Below are positions 54,702 through 63,933 of a stretch of DNA of 64,000 bases, piece after piece (within the stretch, counting starts at the first letter, position 1; every line of letters begins with the position of its first letter). The notes below the pieces were generated by a model that did no database searches, was not told where the DNA came from, and worked only from the letters and a program-made list of their open reading frames with translations. Origin of the DNA: Pseudomonadota bacterium (lineage in GTDB: Bacteria; Myxococcota; Myxococcia; Myxococcales; Myxococcaceae); the NCBI GenBank assembly GCA_023426545.1, contig JAFAAN010000052.1, positions 72,128-136,127 of the forward strand. Direction: 5' to 3'. Position numbers and translations under genes: made by a program.

Positions 54702-56309
54702 ATGACGACGCCGTCGTTCCTGTCGATGCGCCCCCTGCTTCACGCGTTGCTGTCCCTATCGATGCTGGCTTTCGCGCCCACCGCGGACGCGGCGCCCCAG
54801 GCCCTGAAGCCTCGCGAGCTCATCGCGAAACCCTCCGGCCGCGAGCTGGCCGCGGAGACCTACGTGGAGCGAATCGTCGTGAAGTTCCACGAGGGCAGCC
54901 GGGTGCGCCTGCGCGACCAGCGGCTGGTGGCCCTGGCGGCGGAGCGCGACGCGGCGGAGCGCGCGCTGCTGGCGGGGCGGGGCTTGGGTGACGAGCGCCT
55001 CCAGGGCGACGTCATGCAGGTGGAGCGCCTGCTGGAGCGTGCGCCGCGCGCGAGCGGCGTGGCCCGCCTCTTCGACGAACCCGAGACCGCGCTGGAAGCG
55101 CGCAAGGCCTCCGGTGAGCGCCGCGGTGGCCAGCAGTTGGCGGACCTGAACCTCTACTTCGAGGTGCCGCTGCTGCCCGGCACCACGTCCGGGCGCGTGG
55201 CCGACCTGGTCGCGGCGCTCAACGGGCTGGACGGCGTGGAGGTGGCCTACGCCGAGCCTCCCCCCGAGCCCGCGATGGTGGACTTCGGCATGGACGCGGC
55301 GCTGCGGAGCCTGCTCGCCGCGTCGGACATCCCGCCCAACACCCCACTGCTCGAAGTCAACCAGCGCTACCTCGACGCCGCGCCCGACGGCATCGGCGCG
55401 CGGAGCGCGTGGACGGTCCCCGGCGGCCAGGGGCAGAACGTGAAGGTGGTGGACGTCGAAGGCGGCTGGCGGACCTCGCACGAGGACATGCCGAACCTCT
55501 TCCACATGGGCGGCACCCAGTACGCCGACATCGGCTGGCGCAACCACGGCACGGCGGTGCTGGGCGAGATTGTCGGCGCGGCCAACGCATACGGCGTGAC
55601 GGGCATCGCGCACCAGGCCCAGGCGGGCTACGAGTCCGTCGGCGCCCAGAGCGCGGCCAGCGCCATCTCCCGGGCCGCCGCCGCGGCGGGCACGGGCGGC
55701 ATCGTCCTCATCGAGCTGCACGCGCAGGGCCCGTCCGACGGCACGCCGTGCACGTGCAACACCTCGCAGTGCAACTACATCGCGATGGAGTACTGGCAGG
55801 CGAACTACGACGCCATCAAGACGGCCACCGCCAATGGCGTCATCGTCGTGGAAGCGGCGGGCAACGGCAGCGCCAACCTGGATGCGTCCGCATACGGCGG
55901 GCGCTTCAACCGCAGTCTCTGGGACTCGGAGGCCATCATCGTGGGCGGAAGCACCGCCTACACGCGCATGCCCATGTGCTGGACGAACTTCGGCAGCCGC
56001 GTGGACGTGCATGCCTGGGGCGAACGCGTCTATACCCTGGGCTACGGCGACGCGTTCGGCGCGAGCTACGGCGAGGACCAGTACTACACGTCCAGCTTCA
56101 GCGGCACCTCCAGCGCCTCGCCCATCGTGGTGGGCGCGGCCGCCAGCGCGCAGGGCGTGGCCCTGGCCAACGGGCGCCGCCTGACGAGCGCGCAGATGCG
56201 CGCGCTGCTGCGCGGCACTGGAACGCCGCAGGGCACCGACGCCCGGCAGATTGGCCCGCTCCCCAACCTGGGCGAGGCCCTGCCCCGCGTCATCGCCGGC
56301 GACTACTGA
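54702..56309 (+). CDS. Secreted subtilisin-like serine protease (S8)
   Basis: A 535-residue protease. Signal peptide of about 28 residues (ALLSLSMLAFAPTADAA); an I9-like propeptide-type region about 40-215 (ERIVVKFHEGSRVRL, VPLLPGTTSGRVADLVAAL, VEVAYAEPPPE); catalytic domain with Asp in VKVVDVEGGW, His in RNHGTAVLGEI and Ser in SFSGTSSASPIV. ATG 54702 has GGAGG seven bases upstream. It is exported, probably for degrading proteins outside the cell, in keeping with predatory myxobacteria. It differs from PopC, which lacks a signal peptide as I recall. Confidence 0.92.
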   Translation: MTTPSFLSMRPLLHALLSLSMLAFAPTADAAPQALKPRELIAKPSGRELAAETYVERIVVKFHEGSRVRLRDQRLVALAAERDAAERALLAGRGLGDERLQGDVMQVERLLERAPRASGVARLFDEPETALEARKASGERRGGQQLADLNLYFEVPLLPGTTSGRVADLVAALNGLDGVEVAYAEPPPEPAMVDFGMDAALRSLLAASDIPPNTPLLEVNQRYLDAAPDGIGARSAWTVPGGQGQNVKVVDVEGGWRTSHEDMPNLFHMGGTQYADIGWRNHGTAVLGEIVGAANAYGVTGIAHQAQAGYESVGAQSAASAISRAAAAAGTGGIVLIELHAQGPSDGTPCTCNTSQCNYIAMEYWQANYDAIKTATANGVIVVEAAGNGSANLDASAYGGRFNRSLWDSEAIIVGGSTAYTRMPMCWTNFGSRVDVHAWGERVYTLGYGDAFGASYGEDQYYTSSFSGTSSASPIVVGAAASAQGVALANGRRLTSAQMRALLRGTGTPQGTDARQIGPLPNLGEALPRVIAGDY

Positions 56310-56375
56310 GCCGGGCCCGGCCGGTCCCCGCCGCCCTCGCGTGGCGGTGGGAGGCGGCGTCTGGTGGAGGCGCGA

Positions 56376-56819
56376 CTACCGCGCGCCATAGCGGCGGTGG
56401 TCCACCATCAGGCAGCGGTCCTGCACCACCTGGATGCCGGCCTTCGCCAGCTTCTCCGCCGCGGCGTCGTTGCGGATGCCGGACTGGAACCAGACCGCCC
56501 TGGGCTTCTTGGCGATGAGCTCATCCACGTGCCCGTCGATGTCCTGCGGCCTGCGGAACACGTCCACCAGGTCCAGCTCGCCGGGCACGTCGATGAGCCG
56601 CCGGTACACCGGCTTGCCGAGGATGTGCGTCACGTCCGGGTAGTAGACGGGCACCGGCACCACCTCCACTCCCGCCTGCGCCAGGTAGTCCGGCACGTAG
56701 TAGGCCGGCTGGCCCGACTGCTGCTCCGTCTTGATGCCGAGCACCGCCACCCGCCGCGCGCTCTTCACCACGCGCTCCACCCCTGCTTCGTCCTCGATGA
56801 GGTTCTGCTCCCAGCTCAT
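56376..56819 (-). CDS. CoA-binding domain protein, YccU type
   Basis: A 147-residue Rossmann-fold protein of the CoA_binding_2 (YccU) family: VAVLGIKTEQQSGQPAYYVPDYLAQAGVEVVPV, LGKPVYRRLIDVPGELDLVDVFRRP, and PRAVWFQSGIRNDAAAEKLAKAGIQVVQDRCLMVDHRR at the C-terminus, the CLMVxH end being diagnostic. Its function is unknown. ATG 56819 overlaps the upstream gene's stop by four bases. Confidence 0.9.
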   Translation of the reverse strand: MSWEQNLIEDEAGVERVVKSARRVAVLGIKTEQQSGQPAYYVPDYLAQAGVEVVPVPVYYPDVTHILGKPVYRRLIDVPGELDLVDVFRRPQDIDGHVDELIAKKPRAVWFQSGIRNDAAAEKLAKAGIQVVQDRCLMVDHRRYGAR

Positions 56820-57721
56820 CGCGCCTCCTCCTGGAGCCCCTCTGCCCGGGACTCCGTCGTGACACTCCACGCCTCGCCCGCCACCGTCGCCCGCACCGTG
56901 AGCTGACGGCTCACCGGCACGAAGCGCCCCCGCGCCACCAGCTGCTCCCCCTCACAAGACACGCCCGGCGTCAGCGTCGGCCGGCCCGCCAGCGCCCACG
57001 CGTCCATCAGCGCGTCCGGCGCATCCTCCGGCAGCGCATCCAGGCACCGCAGGCCCAGCACCACCGCGTCTCCCCAGGGCGTGTCCCGCGAGCCCTGCAC
57101 GGTGCGCTCCAGGACGTAGGTCAGCTCGCCGTCGCCCAGAGGCACCATGTCCACGGCCCAGCTCCGCTGTCCCTCCGTGAGGTTGCGCTGGAGCAAGCCG
57201 GAGAACTTCACCTCCCACTCGCGGCGCGCGCGCGCCTCCATCGCCTCGGGCTCGAAGAAGCGCTCCAGGACACCCGCCTCCGTGCCCGCCGGCGCCACCT
57301 GGCGGAGCGCCTCCTGCGCGGCCTCGGGCGCGACGAGCTTCACGAAGGTGCCGTCCGCCGCCAGCCACGCCTGCAACGTGAAGCGCGCCAGCACATCCGC
57401 CACGCCGGTGGGCACCTCCTGGCCGTTGCGCCACAGGCGCGAGCGAGGCGCCTCCTGCGCCAGCAGCCAGCCTCCCTCCGACGGCGTGAAGCGCGTCTGC
57501 GTGGTCAGCTCCGCCTCCTCGCGCAGGGCCTCGCCGCCGCGCTCGACCGTGCGCACGCTGCGCTGCGTCTCCGTGAGGACGCGGTCCACCGGCGGCTGGA
57601 AGTCCAGGCGGAGCGTGGCGGGCCGCGGCGCCGAGGGCCGCACCGAGAGCGGCGCCCGCTGGCTGCAGGCGATGACGGTCAGAGACAGGAGGAGACAGCA
57701 TGACAAGGACCCGGGACGCAT
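56816..57721 (-). CDS. Hypothetical lipoprotein
   Basis: A 301-residue predicted lipoprotein (CCLLLSLTVIAC lipobox, Cys near 19). The mature part is beta-rich and contains QRSVRTVERGG, LLRNLTEGQRSW-like segments and a repeated Arg/Glu pattern; no family recognised. It overlaps and likely couples to the CoA-binding gene. The ATG at 57721 starts the signal cleanly. Confidence 0.75.
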   Translation of the reverse strand: MRPGSLSCCLLLSLTVIACSQRAPLSVRPSAPRPATLRLDFQPPVDRVLTETQRSVRTVERGGEALREEAELTTQTRFTPSEGGWLLAQEAPRSRLWRNGQEVPTGVADVLARFTLQAWLAADGTFVKLVAPEAAQEALRQVAPAGTEAGVLERFFEPEAMEARARREWEVKFSGLLQRNLTEGQRSWAVDMVPLGDGELTYVLERTVQGSRDTPWGDAVVLGLRCLDALPEDAPDALMDAWALAGRPTLTPGVSCEGEQLVARGRFVPVSRQLTVRATVAGEAWSVTTESRAEGLQEEAR

Positions 57722-57803
57722 GCGCGGGCTGCACGCTGGCAGAAAGCGCCCGCGCCCGCGAGCGCTTCCACCCCGCGCGCCCTGTCCGGGACGCGCCCCA
57801 CGT

Positions 57804-58121
57804 TCAAGGATGACGCGTCTGGCCGTCCGGCGCGTGCTCCACCAGGTCCCTCCCGATGTTGCGGCGGTCCCGGTTCACCCCGTCGTCGTCCCTCAACCCG
57901 CCCTGGGCGGACCGGCGGGCGGCCTCGGCGAGGTCGCGCATCACGGCCTCACGGCTCGAATACTCCTGGCTTGGCAGGTTCTTGAAGAGGTTGATGACGT
58001 CGGGGGGCGCTCCCGAGTCCGCGGCGGCGGCCACCAGTTGCTCCCGCTCGACGGGGTAGTCCACGGCGTCGAGGTGCGGGGTGATGGAGAGCGCCGGATC
58101 CTCCGCGAATCCATAAGCCAT
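57804..58121 (-). CDS. DUF2795 domain protein
   Basis: A 105-residue protein. Residues about 20-65 match DUF2795: DAVDYPVEREQLVAAAADSGAPPDVINLFKNLPSQEY, a helical module of unknown role often found in stress-related actinobacterial and myxobacterial proteins. A polar tail follows. ATG 58121 is chosen; the upstream open frame overlaps the divergent YiiX-like gene region. No operon partner. Confidence 0.8.
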   Translation of the reverse strand: MAYGFAEDPALSITPHLDAVDYPVEREQLVAAAADSGAPPDVINLFKNLPSQEYSSREAVMRDLAEAARRSAQGGLRDDDGVNRDRRNIGRDLVEHAPDGQTRHP

Positions 58122-58322
58122 CGTGCATGTGCCTTTCTGCCCGGGTGCCCTGGCCCCGGCCCCGGTGCGTTGGTGTGCCATGACAACGTGGGGATGGCCG
58201 AGGCGCGGGGCCACCCGGGGCGCCCCCATCCCCGCCGCTGCCCATCCAGGGAGCCAGCCGCCCCGCCCCCTTCCCGGGGTAGAGTCCCCGGGACGCCCTC
58301 CTCGCAGGAGCTTCCACACCCC

Positions 58323-59885
58323 ATGTCCGCCGCGCCCCTGCTGCTCGCCTGGCTCGCACTCGCCAGCACGACCGCCCCCTCCCCTGACGTCTTCACCCTG
58401 GACGAGGAAGCCTTCATCGCCCAGGCCCAGGCCGACCTGGCCCTGCTGGAGCGCAACGCCCGAGGCTTGCGAGGCCTCCAGGAGGCCGTGAAGCAGTCGC
58501 GCGGCGTGTACCTCCAGAAGCAGAGCGTCCCGTACACGCCGGACCAGAAGCAGCTCCTGCTCAGCACCTGGGCCGCCTTCTTCGACTACTTCGTCGCCAC
58601 CGAGGTCATCCGCCAGCGCTACTGGGACTTCGTCAAGGTGCCGGCCCTCACGCAGCCGAAAAAGCACGCCTGGGGCTTCCTCCTCACCCACGGCGCGCTC
58701 ACGACGGAGCTGGCCCATGGCCTCACCTACGCGGAGCTCACCGTGGGCCGCAAGCAGCTCGAGGTGCTGCTCGACGAGCCCGCGCCCGAGTACGGCCTGC
58801 CCGCGCGCGCCTTCGCTCGTTTCAAGGACAAGGCCATCCACGTGTCCACCAGCACGCAGCTGCTCACCGGAGACGGCTACAAGGAGCAGCTCCGCCCGCT
58901 GCTGGTGAAGGCCGGGGCGCTGGACACCCCGCGCGTGCCCTGGCTGCTCCAGGAGATGAAGCACAACAGCAAGGTGGCGAAAGGGCTGCTCACGAGGCGA
59001 GGAGCCACGCTCTTCGCCAAGGCCACGGTGGACCTGACGACGGACGCCGCGCAGCGCGCCTTCTTCCCCGTGCAGCGCGCGGTCGCCGAATGGATGGGCG
59101 ACACCCGCGTGCGCCGCGTGGGCCAGCCGCTCATCTCCCGCGAGCAGGCGCTGTCACTACTGGAACGGATGGAGCCCGGCGACATCCTCGTTGCCCGGCA
59201 GAACTGGTACCTCTCCAACATCGGCCTGCCCGGCTTCTGGCCACACGCGGAGCTCTTCATCGGCACGCCCGCCCAGCTCGGCGCCTACTTCGACGAGGAC
59301 CCGGCCGTGAAGACCTGGGTGGCCACCCTTCCGGGCGCGCCGGCCTCCTTCACCCAGCACCTGGCCCGGACCTTCCCGGACAAGTGGGCCGAGTACAGCG
59401 GCCGGGACGCGCACGGCGACCCCTTGCGCATCATCGAGTCCATCAGCGAGGGCGTGTCCTTCACCGGCCTGGAGCACGGCATGCGGGTGGACTACCTGGG
59501 CGTCATGCGCCCGCGCCTGTCGCGCGTGGAGAAAGCCCGCGCGCTCCTCCGCGCCTTCACCTTCCAGGGCCGGCCCTATGACTTTGACTTCGACTTCTTC
59601 TCCGACCGCACGCTCGTATGCACCGAGCTGGTGTGGAAGTCCTATGCGCCCGCCAGCGACATGACGGGGCTGCGCATCCCCCTGGTCAGCGTGGCCGGCC
59701 GCCGCACCCTGCCCGCCAACGAGCTGGTCCGCCTCTTCGACGCGGAGTATGGCCGCGACGACAGGCAGCTGGACTTCGTGGCCTTCCTGGACGGCCGGGA
59801 GGCGGAGGGCAACGCGAAGGAGGCGGACGCCGACGCATTCCGTTACAGCTACCGCCGTGCCAAGTGGGACATCGCCCAGGAGTAG
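58323..59885 (+). CDS. YiiX/YebB-like NlpC/P60-superfamily cysteine hydrolase
   Basis: A 520-residue protein. Short N-terminal signal-like segment (APLLLAWLALASTT), then a helical domain (about 25-250), then a permuted papain-like domain: GDILVARQNWYLS, the His in FWPHAELFIG, and the Cys in RTLVCTELVWKSY near residue 440 with YDFDFDFFSD just before it. YiiX-type proteins are thought to cut or bind lipid or peptide amide bonds; the target here is unknown. The ATG at 58323 has AGGAG 12 bases upstream. A small gene follows by 7 bases. Confidence 0.82.
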   Translation: MSAAPLLLAWLALASTTAPSPDVFTLDEEAFIAQAQADLALLERNARGLRGLQEAVKQSRGVYLQKQSVPYTPDQKQLLLSTWAAFFDYFVATEVIRQRYWDFVKVPALTQPKKHAWGFLLTHGALTTELAHGLTYAELTVGRKQLEVLLDEPAPEYGLPARAFARFKDKAIHVSTSTQLLTGDGYKEQLRPLLVKAGALDTPRVPWLLQEMKHNSKVAKGLLTRRGATLFAKATVDLTTDAAQRAFFPVQRAVAEWMGDTRVRRVGQPLISREQALSLLERMEPGDILVARQNWYLSNIGLPGFWPHAELFIGTPAQLGAYFDEDPAVKTWVATLPGAPASFTQHLARTFPDKWAEYSGRDAHGDPLRIIESISEGVSFTGLEHGMRVDYLGVMRPRLSRVEKARALLRAFTFQGRPYDFDFDFFSDRTLVCTELVWKSYAPASDMTGLRIPLVSVAGRRTLPANELVRLFDAEYGRDDRQLDFVAFLDGREAEGNAKEADADAFRYSYRRAKWDIAQE

Positions 59886-59892
59886 ACACACC

Positions 59893-60168
59893 ATGACGGA
59901 GCAGATGGCCGAAGAGATGCTGCAGCTGTCCGCCCAGCTCTTCGAGAAGATGATTGCCCAGCAGCAGGCCAAGGTCCTGCGCCTGGCCCGCGAGGCCGTG
60001 CCCAACATCTCCCCGGAGGAGGTGCGCAATTCCCACGACTTCCCGGAGCTGAAGGAACATCCTACATTCGAGTTCGAGGATGGAATCCTGTCCGGGCTGA
60101 TTGCGGCCCAGGTTGCCCTCCGGGCGGAAATCAAGGGACGGCTGCCGCTTGAACCTCCTGCATTCTGA
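59893..60168 (+). CDS. Small hypothetical protein after the YiiX-like gene
   Basis: A 91-residue helical protein (MAEEMLQLSAQLFEKMIAQQQAKVL then a less ordered middle and IAAQVALRAEIKGRLP). No signal peptide or known domain. ATG 59893 lies 7 bases after the YiiX-like stop, implying co-transcription. Confidence 0.7.
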   Translation: MTEQMAEEMLQLSAQLFEKMIAQQQAKVLRLAREAVPNISPEEVRNSHDFPELKEHPTFEFEDGILSGLIAAQVALRAEIKGRLPLEPPAF

Positions 60169-60222
60169 CGCTCGCCTGCCTGCCTTTGCCGTCCGAGCCA
60201 TCGTGGGTTACTGGTTCCAGCC

Positions 60223-61077
60223 GTGAGCCTTTCCTCTGGATTCAGCCCGCCGCTGGCCCGGGAGCGCCTGGTGTCAGCGCTGGCCGCGGAGCCCCCCCGG
60301 CTGGACCTGGCGGCCCTGGCCATCGCCACGCTGGACAAGCCCCTGCTGGATGCCCCCGGGTGTCTGCACATGCTGGACGTGCTCGCGTGCCGGGTGCAGG
60401 TGGAGGCGGAGCGGCTGAGCGAGAAGGGAGAAGCCCTCGCGCCGCTGCGGGCGCTGCGCCACGTACTGGCGGACATCGAGGGCTTCCGCGGCAACGCGGA
60501 GGACTACCACTCTCCGGAGAACAGCTTCCTGGACCAGGTGCTGGAGCGGAAGCAGGGGCTGCCGATTACGCTGTCCGTCGTCTACCTGGAGGTCGCGCGG
60601 CGCGCGGGCATCTCCCTGTACGGGGTGCCCTTCCCCGGCCATTTCCTGGTCGCGCACGACACGGGGGACCACAAGCTCGTCATGGACCCGTTCCACGACG
60701 GGGACATCCTCACCGAGCACGGGTGCGCGGAGCTGCTCAAGCGCGTGGCGCCGCAGCTCAAGTTCGACCGCAGCATGCTGGCCCCGGCGCCGGTGGAGCT
60801 GATTGCGTACCGGATGCTGTCCAACCTGCGGCGCGTGTACCTGGGCCGCGAGGACTGCGAGCGCTGCCTGGCGGTGGTGGACATGCTGCTGCTGCTCGCG
60901 CCCGACCACCCGGGGGAGCTGCGCACCCGCGCGGCGCTGCTCAGCAGCCTGGGCGCCTACCGCGCGGCGCTGAAAGACGTGGAGCGCTGCCTGGAGCTGT
61001 CGCCCGAGGCCCCCGACCGCGAGGGCCTGGAGATGACGGCCCGCGAGCTGCGCGAGCGCGCCGCGCTGCTGAACTGA
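60223..61077 (+). CDS. SirB1 family transglutaminase-like protein with TPR
   Basis: A 284-residue SirB1-type protein. Residues 10-200 match the Transglut_core2/SirB1 family: FRGNAEDYHSPENSFLDQVLERKQGLPITLSVVYLEVARRAG and FPGHFLVAHDTGDHKLVMDPFHDG, retaining His and Asp of the transglutaminase-like fold, but the usual catalytic Cys is not obvious. The C-terminal third holds TPR-like helices. GTG 60223 is taken as start. Function unknown; SirB1 genes often sit with sensor or kdo genes. Confidence 0.88.
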   Translation: MSLSSGFSPPLARERLVSALAAEPPRLDLAALAIATLDKPLLDAPGCLHMLDVLACRVQVEAERLSEKGEALAPLRALRHVLADIEGFRGNAEDYHSPENSFLDQVLERKQGLPITLSVVYLEVARRAGISLYGVPFPGHFLVAHDTGDHKLVMDPFHDGDILTEHGCAELLKRVAPQLKFDRSMLAPAPVELIAYRMLSNLRRVYLGREDCERCLAVVDMLLLLAPDHPGELRTRAALLSSLGAYRAALKDVERCLELSPEAPDREGLEMTARELRERAALLN

Positions 61078-61117
61078 CGACCACCGGGGCCATGACGTCC
61101 CCGGGGAGGATGGACAC

Positions 61118-61681
61118 GTGTCCCAAGGGGTGAAGCCGTGGCGCAGGCTGCGCCGCGGGCTGGAGCAGGACTACACAGTCGCCCGCGTGCGCCAGGACTG
61201 GTGGGCGGACCCGCGCACGGAGCAGGAACATCCGCGCGTGCGCGTCGACTGCGCGGACTGGGTGACGGTCATCGCCGTGACGCCGGACGAGCAGCTCGTG
61301 CTGGTGCGGCAGTTCCGCTTCGGCGTCGACGCGAGCACGCTGGAGGTCCCCGGCGGCATCGTCGAGCCCGGCGAGCCTCCCGAGCAGGCCGCGGCGCGCG
61401 AGCTGGAAGAGGAGACGGGCTACGTCCCGGGCCGGCTGGTACCGCTGGGCCAGGTGCACCCCAACCCCGCGTTCCAGGGCAACGTGTGCTTCAGCTTCGT
61501 CGCGCTCGACTGCGTGAAGCGGCATGACGGCCGGCAGGACGCGGGCGAGGACATCACGGTGGAGCTACACCCCCGCGCGGCGCTGCCCCAGCTCATCCTG
61601 GAGGGCCACATCACCCACTCGCTCGTGGTGGCGGCCTTCCTCCTGGAGCGCCTGCGCGCGGAGTCCACCGGGACGCCGTAG
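61118..61681 (+). CDS. Nudix hydrolase, ADP-ribose pyrophosphatase type
   Basis: A 187-residue Nudix protein. The Nudix box is complete (GGIVEPGEPPEQAAARELEEETGY, read in parts: GG, EPGE, REL-EE-TGY). The WVTVIAVTPDEQLVLVRQFRFG and PNPAFQGNVCFSFVAL segments point to the ADP-ribose/NudF subgroup. GTG 61118 has GGGAGG nine bases before. The substrate is a prediction. Confidence 0.9.
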   Translation: MSQGVKPWRRLRRGLEQDYTVARVRQDWWADPRTEQEHPRVRVDCADWVTVIAVTPDEQLVLVRQFRFGVDASTLEVPGGIVEPGEPPEQAAARELEEETGYVPGRLVPLGQVHPNPAFQGNVCFSFVALDCVKRHDGRQDAGEDITVELHPRAALPQLILEGHITHSLVVAAFLLERLRAESTGTP

Positions 61682-61690
61682 CCGCGCGGC

Positions 61691-61981
61691 TCAGGGGCGC
61701 GCGCAGCCACAGCCGCAAGCATCGAAGAAGGCGGACTCTCCCCGCGCGCAGACGAAGAGCATCACCTGGCACTCCTCCCGGTCCTTCGACACGAAGGTGC
61801 GGCGCGGTGCCCGCGCGTCACACTGCGCCCGGTCCGACATGGGCTGCGACACCTCGGCCGCCTCCCCGTCCTCGGAGAGCGCGCCGCAGCCCGCCGCCAT
61901 CAGGGCCGCGGACAGCACCAGGACGCCCTTCAGGTCGAACACCCGCCACCTCACGAACCGACGCGCGACCGTGGCGCGCAT
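61691..61981 (-). CDS. Small Cys-rich lipoprotein
   Basis: A 96-residue predicted lipoprotein (VLVLSAALMAAGC lipobox). The mature part has six more cysteines (QCDAR, EECQ, FVCARG and the terminal DACGCGC), probably disulphide-bonded. No family. ATG 61981 was chosen to give the signal. It converges with the Nudix gene. The 282 bases upstream of it (61982-62263) show only short imperfect GC-rich repeats. Confidence 0.6.
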   Translation of the reverse strand: MRATVARRFVRWRVFDLKGVLVLSAALMAAGCGALSEDGEAAEVSQPMSDRAQCDARAPRRTFVSKDREECQVMLFVCARGESAFFDACGCGCARP

Positions 61982-62263
61982 GTGCAGGAGCACAACCTGG
62001 AGAGCGCCGCCAGGAACAGGGAGCCCCTCCGTGGATGAGGGTGCGCCATGCGTGGACGGCGCCACACTCCGGGCGTTCGAGAACGGACACCCGCCGCGGA
62101 GACGGACCACCGATGTGCGTCAGCACGCGGAGACACCGGCCCAGGGGGAGAGCCCGAAGCCGCGGCGGCGGGTGCCTCCGCCAGCACACGGAGACGACGG
62201 CCCGGAGGCCCCGAGGCAGCAGCGGACGCCTCCGCCTGCCTCAGCGGCCGTCAGCGCCCGGAG

Positions 62264-62752
62264 TCAGCGAGCCTTCTTCTTCGCGGCCGGGCGGCGGCGC
62301 GGTGCGGGCTTCGGCGCGGCCTCGCGCTGCCATGTCCCCGAGCGCCCACCCGACTTGTGGTCGAGCTGCACCGCGTCCAGCACCATGCCGCGGTCCATGC
62401 TCTTGCACATGTCATAGACGGTCAGCGCCGCTGCACACGCCGCGGTGAGCGCCTCCATCTCCACGCCCGTGCGGTCCACCGTCTTCACCCGCACGCGGAC
62501 GCGGAGCCCCGCATCCTCCGGCACCAGCTCCACCTCCACGCCCGCGAGCGCGATGGGGTGACAAAGGGGAATGAAGTCCGGCGTCCGCTTCGCGGCCATG
62601 ACGCCCGCGAGCCTCGCCGCGGCGAGCACATCCCCCTTCTCCACCGTCCCCGCGAGGATGCGCTCACGCGTGGCGGGGAGCATCCGCAGCAGCGCGGTAG
62701 CCACCGCCACGCGGTCCGTCTTCGGCTTCTCGCCCACGTCCACCATCTTCAT
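62264..62752 (-). CDS. moaC: Cyclic pyranopterin monophosphate synthase MoaC
   Basis: A 162-residue MoaC for molybdenum-cofactor synthesis, acting on the MoaA product. Motifs: MVDVGEKPKTDRVAVA, PLCHPIALAGVEVELV, VKTVDRTGVEMEALTA and YDMCKSMDRGM with LDHKSGG. A lysine/arginine/proline tail (about 18 residues) extends beyond the normal end. ATG 62752 overlaps the previous stop by four bases. MoaA is not in the window. Confidence 0.95.
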   Translation of the reverse strand: MKMVDVGEKPKTDRVAVATALLRMLPATRERILAGTVEKGDVLAAARLAGVMAAKRTPDFIPLCHPIALAGVEVELVPEDAGLRVRVRVKTVDRTGVEMEALTAACAAALTVYDMCKSMDRGMVLDAVQLDHKSGGRSGTWQREAAPKPAPRRRPAAKKKAR

Positions 62753-63933
62753 CGACGCACCCCCTTGGCCACCGCCGCGAGCAGGTCGTCCGCGATGTCG
62801 TCGGGGTCCTCGAGCCCCACGGACACGCGGATGAGGTTCTCATGAATGCCGGCCGCCGCCCGCTCCTCCGGCGTGAGGCGGCGCGCGCTGGCGCTGGCCG
62901 CGTGCATCACCAGCGTGCACACGTCCCCGAGCGACGGGCCCGGCCGGCCCACCTTCAGCGACTCCAGGAAGCGCATGCTCTCCGGCCGCCCCGCGCCCTT
63001 GATTTCGAACGCGACCATGGGGCCGCCGCCCAGGAGCAGCTCGGCCGCGACGGCGTGGTCCGGGTGCGAGGACAACCCCGGGTAGATGACCCGCTCCAGC
63101 AGCGGGGACTCCGACAGCCGCCGCGCCACGTGCGCCGCGTGCTCGACATGGGCCTTCATGCGCACCGGCAGCGTGCGCAGGCCGCGCAGGGTCAGCCAGG
63201 CCTCGAAGGGCCCCAGCACGTCGCCCGCCAGCACCCGCGCGGCGCGCAGCGGGGCCATCCGCTCGCGCGACGCGCTCACCGTGCCGCCCAGCGCGTCACT
63301 GTGCCCGTTGAGCCACTTGCTGGTGGACTGCACCGCGTAGTCCGCGCCCAGCGCCAGCGCGCGCTGCCCCACCGGCGACGGGAAGGTGCCGTCCACCACG
63401 AAGGTCGCGCCCACGTCGCGGCACGCCCGCGCCAGCACGCGCAGGTCGGGCACGCGCAGCAGCGGGTTGGAGATGCTCTCCGCCAGCACCATGCGCGGCT
63501 TCAGCGCGCGGATGTGGCCGGGCACCGCGGGGTCCGTCATCAGGAACGCGTGCAGCTCCACGCCCAGCGTGGCGCACAGGTTCTTGTACAGCGCGCGCGT
63601 GACGCCATAGCCGTCCGCGGGCATCACCAACGTGTCGCCGGCCCGGAACCCCTGGGCCTCGAAGACGGAGCGCAGCGCGGCCATGCCGCTGGCATACGCC
63701 ACGCAGTCCTCGGCGCCCTCCAGCGCGGCCACCGCCTCCTCCAGCAGCGCCGTATTGGGCGCGCTGATACGGGCATAGGCGTAGTCCTTCCCGTCCAGGG
63801 CGGCGTCCAGGTCATCGCTGCTGTCGAACCAGTTCACCGCCGCCGGGTGGATGGGCGGCGACACCGGCACCGCCTTGCTGCCGGCCAGTCGCGTCCCGGC
63901 GTGCACCGCCACCGTCTTCAGCTTCGAGCTCAT
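62749..63933 (-). CDS. PLP-dependent Cys/Met metabolism enzyme (cystathionine synthase/lyase family)
   Basis: A 394-residue type I PLP enzyme. The family pattern is clear: YARISAPNTALLEEAVAALEGAE near 50, VDGTFPSPVG with the PLP Asp, QSTSKWLNGHSD with the Schiff-base Lys, and HENLIRVSVGLEDPDDI at the end. Subtype (gamma-synthase, beta- or gamma-lyase, O-acetylhomoserine sulphydrylase) cannot be set by eye. ATG 63933 has no strong ribosome binding site. It overlaps moaC, an uncommon pairing. The remaining 67 bases (63934-64000) show no gene. Confidence 0.92.
   Translation of the reverse strand: MSSKLKTVAVHAGTRLAGSKAVPVSPPIHPAAVNWFDSSDDLDAALDGKDYAYARISAPNTALLEEAVAALEGAEDCVAYASGMAALRSVFEAQGFRAGDTLVMPADGYGVTRALYKNLCATLGVELHAFLMTDPAVPGHIRALKPRMVLAESISNPLLRVPDLRVLARACRDVGATFVVDGTFPSPVGQRALALGADYAVQSTSKWLNGHSDALGGTVSASRERMAPLRAARVLAGDVLGPFEAWLTLRGLRTLPVRMKAHVEHAAHVARRLSESPLLERVIYPGLSSHPDHAVAAELLLGGGPMVAFEIKGAGRPESMRFLESLKVGRPGPSLGDVCTLVMHAASASARRLTPEERAAAGIHENLIRVSVGLEDPDDIADDLLAAVAKGVRR

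Noticed and set aside
54702..56309. Identification as PopC, the myxobacterial C-signal protease.
   Set aside because: This protein has a clear signal peptide and a propeptide, unlike the cytosolic PopC.
61982..62263. Two similar CAGCAC-CGGAGAC blocks upstream of moaC.
   Set aside because: Only two weak copies with no clear period; not enough for a repeat call.
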